DNA of 40,755 nucleotides, from NCBI GenBank assembly GCA_034189655.1, contig JAXHUE010000016.1, positions 1 to 40,755 on the forward strand. Reading direction: 5' to 3'. This stretch comes from JAXHUE01 sp034189655 (GTDB lineage: Bacteria > Chloroflexota > Dehalococcoidia > E44-bin15). The notes below the pieces were generated by a model, which was not told the origin of the DNA, searched no databases, and saw nothing but the letters and a program-made list of their open reading frames with translations. This document shows, piece after piece, positions 1 to 8,544 of this stretch. The number at the start of each line of letters is the position of its first letter. The stretch's first letter is position 1. The translations under genes and the position numbers were made by a program.

Positions 1-523
1 TTGAGGGAGGCTGCCCCAGCTCGATGATGTGTGCCTCGGCCCTGCCCGGTTCGATTTCGAGGATGCCCACGGTGCCCAGGCCGCGGCGATAGTGCAAGAA
101 GGTGGGGCTGCCCGAGTTCACTACCAGGATGTCACCGTTGCGGCGCACCGTGACGCTGTGCTGGTGGCCGAAGACGATGATGTCCGGGGGCTCGCCCTGG
201 TGTGAGCCGCGGAGGTTTAACGCCTGCCAGGACGGTATGACGTACGGGTAGGGGCCTTCGTGGACCAGCCAGATGGTGTGGCCCTCAAGCTCCAGGACGT
301 GTTTCGCCTTCACCCGTGGGTCGTGGCGGATGTCCCCGTAGTCGTCGTCGCCCTCGGCGGCGAGCACCGGCGCGATGCGCTCCAGGCTGTCGAGGACCGA
401 TGCCACGTAGATGTCGCCGGCGTGGAGGATGAGGTCGACGCCAGCGAAGGCCCAGAACACCTCGTCGGGGAGCACCTTGGCCTCGATGGGGACGTGGGTA
501 TCAGATATCAGCCCGACACGCAT
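1..523 (-). CDS. MJ0936/YfcE-type metallophosphoesterase, 3' end outside the window
   Basis: This is a predicted metal-dependent phosphodiesterase of the MJ0936/YfcE family. The 174 visible residues begin with a beta strand and an SDTH metal-binding motif, followed by HAGD, a GDDD element where the family usually has GNxD, then GHQHS and VNSGS near the end. These are the ordered metal-ligand blocks of calcineurin-like phosphoesterases. The length is already close to that of complete family members (about 150-180 residues), so little is missing beyond base 1. The ATG directly abuts the hisB stop (TAG-ATG), which makes it the last visible gene of the histidine operon. Its substrate is unknown and a role in histidine synthesis is not implied. 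It was read by hand because the frame leaves the window. Confidence 0.85.
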   Translation of the reverse strand, partial: MRVGLISDTHVPIEAKVLPDEVFWAFAGVDLILHAGDIYVASVLDSLERIAPVLAAEGDDDYGDIRHDPRVKAKHVLELEGHTIWLVHEGPYPYVIPSWQALNLRGSHQGEPPDIIVFGHQHSVTVRRNGDILVVNSGSPTFLHYRRGLGTVGILEIEPGRAEAHIIELGQPPS

Positions 524-1135
524 CTAGGGCTGTCCCCCCTCGATGACCCCCTTGGTGCTGGGGACGTCGCCGCGGATGCGCTCGTCGAGCCTGGTGGCGG
601 CATCGAGGGCCCGCCCCAGCGCCTTGAAGATGGCCTCCGCCTTGTGGTGCTCGTTGCTCCCGGAGAGGAGGCGCACGTGGATGGTGGCCCGGGCCTCACG
701 GGCCATGGTCTCAAGGAAGTGGCGCACCAGGTCGCTCTCCATGTCGCCCACCTTCTTCCTCTTGAAGGGGGCATCGAGCACGGCGTATCCCCGCCCCGAC
801 ATGTCCACCGCCACCATGGCCAGGGCCTCGTCCATGGGGACTATGGCGTGGCCCATGCGGGCGATCCCCTTGCCCTCCCCCAGGGCGCGGCCCAGGGCCT
901 GTCCCAGGCAGATGGCCACGTCCTCCACCGCGTGGTGATGGTCTATGTCCCGGTGGCTCTCGGCGCGTACCGTCATATCGAAGAGCCCGTGGCGGGCGAA
1001 CTGCTCCAGCAGGTGGTCCAGCATGTGGATGCCGGTGTCCACGTCGTACTTGCCGGTGCCGTCGATGGCTATAGAGAGCGCTATCCGGGTCTCCGTGGTC
1101 TCGCGGGCGATGGTGGCCGTCCTCTTACCCTCCAT
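524..1135 (-). CDS. hisB: Imidazoleglycerol-phosphate dehydratase HisB
   Basis: HisB dehydrates imidazole glycerol phosphate to imidazole acetol phosphate, in the cytoplasm. The 203-residue protein is the normal monofunctional length and carries the manganese-binding histidine blocks: HMLDHLLEQFARHG, DIDHHHAVEDV and the late NEHHKAEAIFKALGRAL, with MDEALA between them. I chose the ATG at 1135. A longer open frame exists upstream, but it runs through hisC in another frame and has no family similarity. The gene starts 5 bases after the hisC stop and ends against the phosphoesterase start, so it is translated from the his operon mRNA. The second histidine block reads HHHAVED rather than the usual HHTVED, a mild variant. 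Confidence 0.96.
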   Translation of the reverse strand: MEGKRTATIARETTETRIALSIAIDGTGKYDVDTGIHMLDHLLEQFARHGLFDMTVRAESHRDIDHHHAVEDVAICLGQALGRALGEGKGIARMGHAIVPMDEALAMVAVDMSGRGYAVLDAPFKRKKVGDMESDLVRHFLETMAREARATIHVRLLSGSNEHHKAEAIFKALGRALDAATRLDERIRGDVPSTKGVIEGGQP

Positions 1136-1140
1136 GTAAC

Positions 1141-2274
1141 TCACCTTCCCTCCGCCGGGTGGCGAAACGTGGTACCTGGCCCGAGCCCTTCCAGCGCCGC
1201 TATCAGGGCGTCGGTGTGCTCCGGCCGGCCCACGCTTATGCGGATGGCATTTTCCAGGCGCGGGGCATCGAAGTAGCGCAGGGAGATGCCCCTCTCTCCC
1301 AGCCTCTGGTGGATGTGCCGGGCCTCCCCCCGCTCGACGGAGCAGAGGACGAAGTTGGCCTGCGAGGGCCACACCGTGAGATACCCCAGCCCCCCCAGCC
1401 TGGCGGTGAGCCTTTCCCTCTCGGCGATGATGGCCCGCACCGTCCCCTGGAGGTAGTCGATGTCGGCCAGGGACTCCACGAGCGCCACCTGTGCCGCCAG
1501 GTTCACGTTGTAAGGCTGCTTTATCTTCAAGAGGTGCCGGGCGACGTATTCGGGGAATATGCCGTAGCCGATGCGCAGCCCGGCGAGGCCGGCCCACTTG
1601 CTCATGCTGCGCAGCACGATGAGGTTGTGGTGCTGCGGCACCAGGGGCGCCACGGTGACCCCGCTGAACTCGTAGTACGCCTCATCCACCACCACCACCA
1701 GCCCGGTCTGGAGCAGCTCGAGGATTGCGCCCGTGTCGGTCACGTTGCCCGACGGGTTGTTGGGCGAGGCGATGAAGACCACCTTGGTCTTCTGGTCCAC
1801 GGCGCCCCTTATCGCGGCGGTGTCTATGGCGAAGGAGGCGTCCCTGGGGACGTCGACCACCTCGCCGCCGCAGACCTCGGTGCAGAACTGGTACATGCCG
1901 AAGGTGGGCGGGCAGTTGATGACCCGGTCTCCGCGCTCCAGGAAGAGGCGCAGGACGAGGTCGATGAGGTCGTCGCTGCCGGCCCCGGCCACGATGTGCC
2001 CGGCCCCGATGCCGGTGTAGCGCTCCAGCGCCTGGCGCACCTCCCGCTGCTCCGGGTCGGGGTAGGTGTGGAACCAGGGATAGCCGGCGAGGGCGCGCCC
2101 CACCCGCGGCGAGCAGCCGTAGGGGTTCTCGTTCCCGTCCAGCTTTATGAGCTCGGAGACGGGTATCCCCGCCCGCTCGCTGAGCACCTCCGGCGGGTTC
2201 ACCGGCTGGTACTCCTTGAGCCGCAGCAGGTCTCTCCTCACCAGCCCCTCGACGTCGCCGCTACGAGCGCTCAT
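1141..2274 (-). CDS. hisC: Histidinol-phosphate aminotransferase HisC
   Basis: HisC is a PLP enzyme that transaminates imidazole acetol phosphate to histidinol phosphate. The product has the fold-type I features: an N-terminal KLDGNENPYG element, GAGSDDLIDL for cofactor phosphate contacts, SPNNPSGN, VVDEAYYEF, and the Schiff-base lysine in SMSKWAGLAGLRIGY. The start at 2274 gives 377 residues and has GGGAG/GAGG directly upstream; an ATG at 2298 would add eight residues. With either start the gene overlaps the hisD end (14 bases with the chosen one), which suggests translational coupling. Its assignment to histidine rather than aromatic transamination comes from the neighbours hisD and hisB. 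Confidence 0.95.
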   Translation of the reverse strand: MSARSGDVEGLVRRDLLRLKEYQPVNPPEVLSERAGIPVSELIKLDGNENPYGCSPRVGRALAGYPWFHTYPDPEQREVRQALERYTGIGAGHIVAGAGSDDLIDLVLRLFLERGDRVINCPPTFGMYQFCTEVCGGEVVDVPRDASFAIDTAAIRGAVDQKTKVVFIASPNNPSGNVTDTGAILELLQTGLVVVVDEAYYEFSGVTVAPLVPQHHNLIVLRSMSKWAGLAGLRIGYGIFPEYVARHLLKIKQPYNVNLAAQVALVESLADIDYLQGTVRAIIAERERLTARLGGLGYLTVWPSQANFVLCSVERGEARHIHQRLGERGISLRYFDAPRLENAIRISVGRPEHTDALIAALEGLGPGTTFRHPAEGR

Positions 2275-3646
2275 CTGCCTCTCCCTCGCCGGGCGCAAGC
2301 CCGGCCCGCTCCTTCTTCCCGGTCCCCTCTCTTTCGAGCCGCCGCTCCACGGCGCGGGCGTGGGCGGTGAACCCCTCCGCCCTGGCGATGGCCGCGGCCG
2401 CGGGCCCCAGCCTGTGCACGTCGTCGTCGCTTAATGAGACCACATTAATGGACTTCAAGAAATGGCCCACCCCCAGCGGGGAGCTATAGCGCGCCGTGCC
2501 CGCGGTGGGTATCACGTGGCTGGGCCCGGCTACGTAGTCGCCCAGCGTCTCCGCCGATGCCTCGCCGATGAATATCGTCCCCGCGTTCACGATCCGGTCT
2601 ACATACGAGGAGGCGCGGTGCACCATCAGGGCCAGGTGCTCCGGCGCCCTCACGTTCACCAGCTCGATGGCCTGCTCCATGGTGGCCACCACCATGATGC
2701 CGCCCCGCTCCTCCAGCGAGCGCCGGGCGGTGTCGCCGCGCTCCAGCGTGCCGAGCTGGCGCTCGACCTCCGCGTTCACCCTGTGGGCGAGCTCCACGGA
2801 GGTGGTGATGAGGAACGCCTGTGCCAGCACGTCGTGCTCCGCCTGTGCCAGCAGGTCGGCGGCACAGAGGGCGACGTCGGCCCCGTCGTCGGCAATGATC
2901 ACGGTCTCGGTGGGCCCGGCCAGCATGTCGATGCCCACGTCGCCGGCCACCATCCTCTTGGCCAGGGTGACGAAGAGGCCCCCCGGCCCCACGACCTTGT
3001 CCACGCGGGGCACGGACTGGGTGCCGTAGGCCAGTGCGGCGATGGCCTGGGCGCCGCCGACCTTGAAGATGCGGTCCACGCCGGCGATGTCCGCTGCCAC
3101 CAGCGTGGGTGCCGGGACGGTGCCGCCATGGCCTGGCGGTGTGGCCAGGAAGACCTGGGCCACGCCGGCGACCCGTGCCGGGATGGCGCTCATCAGCACG
3201 GTGGAGGGGTAGGGGGCGCTGCCCCCGGGCACGTAGATGCCCACCCGCTCTAGGGGGCGCACCACCTGCCCCAGGCCCCCCTCCATGAACCCGCTCATGG
3301 CGTGCCGCATCTGGGAGCGGTGGAAGGCCTCTATCTCCTGCGCTGCCGTCTTCAAGGCGGCGCGGAGGTCATCTGCCAGCGCCCCATGGGCGGCCTCGAC
3401 CTCGCTGCGGGCGACCTCCAGGTGGTCAAGCCCCACCCCGTCGATCCTGGCGCTGTAGTCGAAGAGGGCGCTGTCACCCATCGAGCGCACATCGGAGATT
3501 ATGCGGGCCACTGCCTCCTCGGGGCCTATCTCGGAGGCGAAGACCTCCTTCAGGCGTCCTCTCACCTCCGGCGGGGCCTCGCCGGCCTCCCGCGTGGGGG
3601 CGAGCAGCATCGCCCGTGCTGCCTTAAGTCCTCTCGCTATCTTCAC
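2261..3646 (-). CDS. hisD: Histidinol dehydrogenase HisD
   Basis: HisD performs the last two NAD-dependent oxidations from histidinol to histidine. The 461-residue product includes ERVGIYVPGG, KVGGAQAIAALAYGT, a Rossmann-like KVVGPGG, DMLAGPTE, the zinc/catalytic block AQAEHD, RAPEHL, and GTARYSSPLGV before the end. All blocks expected in HisD are present in order. The C terminus carries a charged, low-complexity tail of about 20 residues that is probably not part of the enzyme core. The start is GTG at 3646, inside the end of the upstream zinc phospholipase C-like gene (23-base overlap). Family length is about 430, so this one is slightly long. Confidence 0.96.
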   Translation of the reverse strand: MKIARGLKAARAMLLAPTREAGEAPPEVRGRLKEVFASEIGPEEAVARIISDVRSMGDSALFDYSARIDGVGLDHLEVARSEVEAAHGALADDLRAALKTAAQEIEAFHRSQMRHAMSGFMEGGLGQVVRPLERVGIYVPGGSAPYPSTVLMSAIPARVAGVAQVFLATPPGHGGTVPAPTLVAADIAGVDRIFKVGGAQAIAALAYGTQSVPRVDKVVGPGGLFVTLAKRMVAGDVGIDMLAGPTETVIIADDGADVALCAADLLAQAEHDVLAQAFLITTSVELAHRVNAEVERQLGTLERGDTARRSLEERGGIMVVATMEQAIELVNVRAPEHLALMVHRASSYVDRIVNAGTIFIGEASAETLGDYVAGPSHVIPTAGTARYSSPLGVGHFLKSINVVSLSDDDVHRLGPAAAAIARAEGFTAHARAVERRLEREGTGKKERAGLAPGEGEADERS

Positions 3647-4391
3647 CCAGGTACTCCCTCGCCCGTTCTACGGACTGCGCGACAGACCTCCGTCTGAAGG
3701 TGTCGAGGCGCTCCGCGGTGACGTACTGGATGGCCCACTCCAGGGGGGCCGGCATGGCATCAAGGAAACCCTCGAGCTCATCGGCATCGAGCTTGTGCCG
3801 CGAGAGGAGGAACCTCTCGGCGAACAGGCGGAAGATGTCCCAGACCGGCTCCCGCGTGGTGGCGGTGATTATGAAGTCCCGCCACTCCCTCATGATATCT
3901 GGCTCGACGAGGTCGATGCTGGGGCTGGGCTCCCAGCCGGCGATGGCGTCCCTTATCGCCCGCATCTTTTCCCGGTCCTCCCGCTCGCGGCGGTCGAGCT
4001 CGAACTGGAGGGCCCGGTCCAGCATGTTGGCCATGGAGGCCCCGCCCAGCGGCGAGGCAGTGCCGAAGCAGGGGCGGTAGACGTCCATGATCCACACCTC
4101 GTCGGTGGTCAGGTGAGAGAAGTAGCCGGCGACGAATGACCTGGTCGCCGCGTCGAGCTTGTCCACCGCGGCCAGGTGGGGGTGCGTGGCCAGCAGCCCG
4201 GCGCAGCTCTGCGGGCTCTCATCGTCCAAGCCGAAGAAGTGGGTGTCCTCCCGCCGGGTACTGGCGATGATGTGCACGTCGGGAGAGGTGGCCCCGATGA
4301 AGTAGCTGCCCCTGTGCCTGTCGATGGTGGGGCTGTGCAACAGCCCTGCCGCCTCGTATGCTATGCTCATGTGGAGACAAAGCGGAGGCAT
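3624..4391 (-). CDS. Zinc-dependent phospholipase C-like protein within the his operon
   Basis: The 255-residue protein resembles the zinc-dependent phospholipase C/S1-P1 nuclease-like family (Pfam Zn_dep_PLPC). Candidate metal ligands are spaced as in that family: H19 near the N terminus, GATSPDVH (D38, H40), THFFG (H51), then GYFSHLTTDEVW (H93, D97). The rest is mostly helical and charged. No signal peptide or membrane segment is visible, so it is probably cytoplasmic, unlike secreted phospholipases C. The ATG at 4391 follows a purine-rich GAGGGGAGAGGGGAGAG tract; an internal ATG at 4370 is the alternative. It lies 16 bases after hisG and overlaps hisD by 23, so it is firmly in the operon. 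Its substrate is unknown. Confidence 0.7.
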   Translation of the reverse strand: MPPLCLHMSIAYEAAGLLHSPTIDRHRGSYFIGATSPDVHIIASTRREDTHFFGLDDESPQSCAGLLATHPHLAAVDKLDAATRSFVAGYFSHLTTDEVWIMDVYRPCFGTASPLGGASMANMLDRALQFELDRREREDREKMRAIRDAIAGWEPSPSIDLVEPDIMREWRDFIITATTREPVWDIFRLFAERFLLSRHKLDADELEGFLDAMPAPLEWAIQYVTAERLDTFRRRSVAQSVERAREYLGEDSERT

Positions 4392-4407
4392 CTCTCCCCT
4401 CTCCCCT

Positions 4408-5802
4408 CTACGCTGCCCGCTCCATGGCCTCTATGATATACCCTGTCCGGTCCCTCTTCGCCGGGTCGGCCAGGGCCCCTGCGTTGCCTATGAGGCACCC
4501 TGAAGAACGGAACAGGGTATCGATGACCTCCAGGTTGTGCCGCTTGAGCGTCTCTCCGGTCTCGGTGTTCTCGATGAGGAGATCGGCGTCGTCGGGCAGG
4601 AAGGCCTCGCTTGCCCCCCAGGTGGGTATCACCCGGTACCGCTCCAGGTGGTTATCGCGGGCATACTTATCGGCGATGTGTAGATACTCCGAGGCCACCC
4701 GTATGGCAGGGAGGCGGCCCGTCCGCACCAGCCCCCTCAGGCCGTCTGGGTCGCTCGCTGGCAGCGACCGGTGCACCACCGCGACTATGGACACCGTGCC
4801 GAAGCCCAGGTCCAGCACCTCCTGCACCGGGCTCTGGGGGAACCGGCAGAGGTGATCGGTGAGCCAGTCCCTGCCGGTCACCGCCAGGTCGAAGTTGCCG
4901 TTCGCCACTTGCTGGGGCATGTCCTGTGGCCGTATCACCTTTACCGCCACCCCTTCGAGGTCTATGGTGGGGCGGCGCGTCTGGGGGGCCTCGCCGTACC
5001 CGTGGACTGATATCCCGGCCCTCTTCAAGAAGTCCACGGCGTGGCGCTGCTGGTGGCCGTCGGGGAGGGCCAGCCGTACCGTGCCGTCTTCCCATCGTGG
5101 CGCCGTGCACACCTGCTGGGCCATGGGTGGCGATGGGGGCTCCTCTGTGGCCGCGGCCGGTGGGCCAGCGATACGGGAGAGGAGCGGGCTCATATCGTTC
5201 TGGGCCAGGCTCCTCTTGTTGGCGACGAGGAAGGCCCGTGAGGTGAGCAGCCTCGCCAGGGGGATGAGCTCGAACTCCTCCAGGCGGGGCACTGCGCTCT
5301 CAGCGACGACGGCCAGGTCGGCGCTCTCTGGCGGGTAGACCTCGGCGGCCCCCCACACCGGGAGGACGCTGAACCTCTTGAGCCTCAGCGAAAGGGCCAG
5401 GGACTCCGCCAGGTTCTGGTACTCGCTCACTATGCGCGTGGTCTCGGAGCAGCCGTTCAGCTCCCCCAGGGACGAGATGCCCCAGTACCTGCTCGCCACT
5501 GCGTAGAGGCTGCTCCTGCCGTAGCCCAGGTCTCTCACCTTGGCCAGGTCGCTGTGGGGGTACCGGGCCATGAGCTCCTCTATCCAGTCCAGGCCGCATA
5601 TGCCCAGGTCGTAGTTCCCGATTGCCACCTGGATGGGGATGTCCTTCTCCTGGAACACCTTCAGGGCAAGGTCGGGGAACGCGGCAGAGCGGGGCAGGTA
5701 GGAGCGCGAGCCCCCGTGGTACTCTGAGAGCTCGAGCCCGGCCTCCTGCAACAGGGTTGCGGTGTCCTCCAGGAGCCGCCCCTTGGGGAGCGCCAGCCTC
5801 AC
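4408..5802 (-). CDS. hisG: Tandem-domain ATP phosphoribosyltransferase HisG (two HisG domains fused)
   Basis: HisG condenses ATP with PRPP, the first step of histidine synthesis. This 464-residue protein holds two complete HisG-like domains, at about 1-212 and 241-464, joined by a Pro/Ala-rich linker. Each has the same order: RLALP at the N terminus, a DLG(Y/F)G strand, a SEY helix and a P-x-WGA-x-E element. The signatures are divided. Domain 1 keeps PKGR (6-9) but has ESAVPRL (168-174) where the PRPP loop should be. Domain 2 has PDGH (247-250) in place of PKGR but keeps TETGETL (413-419). The GTG start at 5802 overlaps the hisZ stop as GTGA and follows GGAGG. Short-form HisG enzymes are about 210 residues and use HisZ, which is encoded just upstream. 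Confidence 0.93.
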   Translation of the reverse strand: MRLALPKGRLLEDTATLLQEAGLELSEYHGGSRSYLPRSAAFPDLALKVFQEKDIPIQVAIGNYDLGICGLDWIEELMARYPHSDLAKVRDLGYGRSSLYAVASRYWGISSLGELNGCSETTRIVSEYQNLAESLALSLRLKRFSVLPVWGAAEVYPPESADLAVVAESAVPRLEEFELIPLARLLTSRAFLVANKRSLAQNDMSPLLSRIAGPPAAATEEPPSPPMAQQVCTAPRWEDGTVRLALPDGHQQRHAVDFLKRAGISVHGYGEAPQTRRPTIDLEGVAVKVIRPQDMPQQVANGNFDLAVTGRDWLTDHLCRFPQSPVQEVLDLGFGTVSIVAVVHRSLPASDPDGLRGLVRTGRLPAIRVASEYLHIADKYARDNHLERYRVIPTWGASEAFLPDDADLLIENTETGETLKRHNLEVIDTLFRSSGCLIGNAGALADPAKRDRTGYIIEAMERAA

Positions 5803-7037
5803 CGCGAGCCCTCCATCGCTTTGGCGACATCCTCCCAGGAGGCCGCCTCGCTGCTCGTGCCGCGTGCGGTGTCGGTGAGGAGCAGCGGGCCTTCCTCGGG
5901 CACGGACAGCAGCCAGCGATGGCCCGCGGTCTGCCCCTGGCCCAGGTCTATCTCGGCGAGGTGGCCTGCCTTCCTCAAGAGACGGGACAGCTCCAGGCAC
6001 GAGCCGTGCGCCTTCAGGCCGCTGCCCTGTGGCACCAGCAGGACACCCTCGGGGCGGCCGCGCCCTGCCTCTGCCACCAGGTCCATGAGCCTGTCTACGT
6101 AGAGGGCCACGCCTGATGCCGGGGTGGGGGGGCCGCCCACGAGCGGGATGAGCTCGTCGTACCTCCCTCCTCCCCCCAGCCTCTCCCCGTCGTGGTAGAG
6201 CTGGAACATGATGCCGGTGTAGTACTCGAAGCCCCTGCCCGAGGCGATATCGATGTGGTAGGGACGGCCCAGTGAGCTCAAGAGCTGGGCGATTGCTGCC
6301 AGGTTGTTCAGGCTGGCCTCGAAGCGGGGCCGGGCCTCGCCCAGGAAGGCGCGCACGTTCTCCAGGAAGCCGGGGGCGCTGCCCCTGGTGTCCAGCAGGG
6401 TGGAGAGCGCCCGTCGCAGGTTGTCGTCACCTGTCTGCAGTGAACCGAGGGCGGCAACGTTCCCCTCCAGCACCTGGTCCAGCACCGCGGTCTGCGCTGT
6501 GGCGTCGAGCCCGACCTCTGCCAGGAGCGCCCTGATGAGGCCGGCATGGGACAGCCGCACCTCTATGGGGCCGATGCCCAGCCTCTCCATGACCTCCAGC
6601 GCCAGCGTGATGAGCTCGACGTCGGCGGCGGGCAGGTCGCTCCCGATGAGCTCGGCGCCGCACTGCCAGCGCTCCCTCCCGTCGGCCCCCGCCTCCTCGA
6701 AGGTGAAGGTGTTCTCCACGTAGAAGAGCCGGGCCACGTCGCCGTCCTGGAGGTGCTCCAGGTAGAGCCTGGCGGTGGGGATGGTCCCCTCCGGCCTGAG
6801 CACCACCCGCTCACCGCTCCAGCCGTCCCAGTCGAGGAACGAGTATACCTTGCCCAGCATGGCCGGGGTGAGGGTGCCGGTGGCGGTGAACAGGTAGAGG
6901 TACTCCAGGGTGGGGGTCCTCACCTCTCTGTATCCCAGCGTGGTGCAGCAGTCCCGAAACTGCCCCTCTACCTGCCGGAACTTCGCCATGTCCTCGGGGA
7001 GGAGGTCACGCATCCCCTTGCATCTGGAAACCTTCAT
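5799..7037 (-). CDS. hisZ: ATP phosphoribosyltransferase regulatory subunit HisZ (HisRS-like)
   Basis: HisZ is a class II synthetase-like paralogue that forms a complex with short-form HisG and makes it active and histidine-sensitive. The 412-residue protein has the HisRS catalytic fold: an opening KGMRDLLPED, RPEGT, a FEYYTG element and GGGGRYDELIP. The motif-2 arginine region of true HisRS is degenerate (FYVENTFTFEEAG), and a C-terminal tail of about 95 residues only loosely resembles an anticodon-binding domain. Together with adjacent hisG this favours HisZ over HisS. The start is ATG 7037 with AAGG eight bases upstream; GTG 7046 is a weaker alternative. It is the first gene of the operon. 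Confidence 0.88.
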   Translation of the reverse strand: MKVSRCKGMRDLLPEDMAKFRQVEGQFRDCCTTLGYREVRTPTLEYLYLFTATGTLTPAMLGKVYSFLDWDGWSGERVVLRPEGTIPTARLYLEHLQDGDVARLFYVENTFTFEEAGADGRERWQCGAELIGSDLPAADVELITLALEVMERLGIGPIEVRLSHAGLIRALLAEVGLDATAQTAVLDQVLEGNVAALGSLQTGDDNLRRALSTLLDTRGSAPGFLENVRAFLGEARPRFEASLNNLAAIAQLLSSLGRPYHIDIASGRGFEYYTGIMFQLYHDGERLGGGGRYDELIPLVGGPPTPASGVALYVDRLMDLVAEAGRGRPEGVLLVPQGSGLKAHGSCLELSRLLRKAGHLAEIDLGQGQTAGHRWLLSVPEEGPLLLTDTARGTSSEAASWEDVAKAMEGSR

Positions 7038-7065
7038 GGTGTACACCTTTCGCCAGGCTTAGGTT

Positions 7066-7094
7066 ATTCTACACCAATTGCCCATGCCCTTCAA
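7066..7094 (-). promoter_or_regulatory. Promoter of the histidine operon
   Basis: On the minus strand TTGAAG (7089-7094) and TAGAAT (7066-7071) are separated by exactly 17 bases, a good sigma-70-type promoter. Transcription would start near 7059 and give a leader of only about 22 bases before hisZ. That is too short for an attenuator or T-box, so none is expected here. Confidence 0.75.
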
Positions 7095-7177
7095 CAACGC
7101 GGCCTCCCCTCGTGCAGCGCCCCGCTTTTTACGGTGGGCCGCGAGGCGCTCTCTCCGTGCGGGGACGGCACGGTTTA

Positions 7178-7206
7178 TTGCAAAAAGGCGGCCGCATACC
7201 TATAAT
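7178..7206 (+). promoter_or_regulatory. Promoter of nfeD-slipin
   Basis: TTGCAA (7178-7183), a 17-base spacer and a perfect TATAAT (7201-7206) form a strong housekeeping promoter. It lies 31 bases before the chosen nfeD start and is divergent from the his promoter about 85 bases away. Confidence 0.8.
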
Positions 7207-7236
7207 GGGGCTGCACACTACTGTGTGGTGGCGGCT

Positions 7237-8544
7237 ATGAGAAGGCTGTGGGTATTCCTCCTGCTGGTGGGGCTCTTCCTCGTCGCGGTTGCCGACGACG
7301 CCGTGGCCCAGGGCCCTCACGTAGATGTCTTGAAGGTCGATGGTGCCATCACCCCCGTCCTCGCCAGCTACATAGAGCGCGGCATCGCGCACGCCGAAGG
7401 GCACGGCGCCATCGCCTGTGTCATCGAGCTCGATACCCCCGGTGGGCTCGACACCGCCATGCGCGACATCGTGCAGGCCATACTGGAGGCCGATGTCCCG
7501 GTGGTGGTCTATGTGCCCCCTGGCGGCCGGGCGGCGTCGGCGGGGGCCTTCATCACCCTGGCGGCGCACGTGGCGGCGATGGCACCGGCGACCGAGATCG
7601 GCGCCGCCCACCCCGTCGCCATAGGCGAGGATGGGATGGACGAGACCATGGAGGCCAAGGTGGTGAACGATGCCGTGGCCTACATCAGGAGCATCGCCGA
7701 TACCAGGGGGCGCGACGCCGACATAGCGGAGGCCATGGTGCGGGAGAGCGCATCGCTCTCGGCGCAAGATGCGCTCGACGAGGGGGTCATCGACGTCATC
7801 GCCAGCGGCGTGGAGGACCTGCTCCAGCAGATCGATGGCTGGCAGGTGGCGCTCCTCGACGGGGAGGTGGTCACACTGGAGACCGCGGGCGTCCCCACCA
7901 GCGACGTGGGCATGGGGGCCATGGAGCGCTTTCTCTCCATCATCTCCGACCCCAACATCGCCTACATCCTCTTGAGCGTGGGGATGCTGGGCATAATGGT
8001 GGAGCTATTCAACCCGGGGCTGATATTCCCCGGGGTGGTCGGTGCCATAAGCCTCCTCCTCTCCTTCTATGCCCTGGGGATGCTGCCGGTGAACTATGCT
8101 GGTATAATACTTATCGTGATCGCCTTTGCCTTATTCATCGCCGAGGTGTTCGTCACCAGCCACGGCCTGCTCGCCGTGGGGGGCATCGCCTCGCTCACCA
8201 TAGGCTCCGTGATACTGATGAGCAGCCCGTTGTTTCGCATAAGTCCGGCGGTCATCGCCGTGGTGGTGATTGCGGTCACTGCATTCTTCACCATCGTGGT
8301 GGCGGCCATCGTGCGTACCCACCGCCGGCCGCAGCAGACGGGGCGGGAGGGCATGGTGGGCAAGGTGGCCGTGGCCCGCACCCCGCTGGATCCCACGGGG
8401 ACGGTGTTCATCCACGGGGAGCGCTGGGAGGCCACGGTGGACGAGGGGAGGGTGGAGCCGGGTGAGGAGGTGGTGGTGACCCAGATCGAGGGACTGGCGT
8501 TGAGAGTGGCCAGGAAACAGAGCGAAGGAGGAGAAGGCACATGA
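7237..8544 (+). CDS. nfeD: NfeD membrane serine protease (long form, ClpP-class plus NfeD domain)
   Basis: The 435-residue protein starts with a hydrophobic signal/anchor (residues about 3-25). A ClpP/SppA-like protease domain follows with LDTPGG and the nucleophile serine in GRAASAGAF; a lysine in MEAKVVND fits the Ser-Lys dyad of the family. Several hydrophobic membrane helices follow at about 245-360, then a C-terminal OB-fold NfeD domain beginning GREGMVGK. Members of this family cleave the hydrophobic C terminus of stomatin homologues, and such a gene lies immediately downstream with an ATGA overlap. I chose ATG 7237: the frame is open from 7078, but that part precedes the promoter -10 and is not protein-like. 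The ribosome-binding site is weak. Confidence 0.9.
   Translation: MRRLWVFLLLVGLFLVAVADDAVAQGPHVDVLKVDGAITPVLASYIERGIAHAEGHGAIACVIELDTPGGLDTAMRDIVQAILEADVPVVVYVPPGGRAASAGAFITLAAHVAAMAPATEIGAAHPVAIGEDGMDETMEAKVVNDAVAYIRSIADTRGRDADIAEAMVRESASLSAQDALDEGVIDVIASGVEDLLQQIDGWQVALLDGEVVTLETAGVPTSDVGMGAMERFLSIISDPNIAYILLSVGMLGIMVELFNPGLIFPGVVGAISLLLSFYALGMLPVNYAGIILIVIAFALFIAEVFVTSHGLLAVGGIASLTIGSVILMSSPLFRISPAVIAVVVIAVTAFFTIVVAAIVRTHRRPQQTGREGMVGKVAVARTPLDPTGTVFIHGERWEATVDEGRVEPGEEVVVTQIEGLALRVARKQSEGGEGT

Noticed and set aside
1159..2370. Long open frames on the plus strand opposite hisC and hisD, and similar ones elsewhere (for example 35286-37007 minus, 8094-9104 minus)
   Set aside because: They are antisense shadows caused by high GC and strong third-position bias. 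They have no domain motifs and the opposite strand carries clear family members.
5799..7037. Assignment as histidyl-tRNA synthetase (HisS)
   Set aside because: The motif-2 arginine region is degenerate and the C-terminal domain is poorly conserved, while hisG is directly coupled downstream. HisZ fits better.
7078..7236. N-terminal extension of nfeD
   Set aside because: It covers the promoter -10 at 7201-7206 and is not protein-like; the signal peptide starts at 7237.
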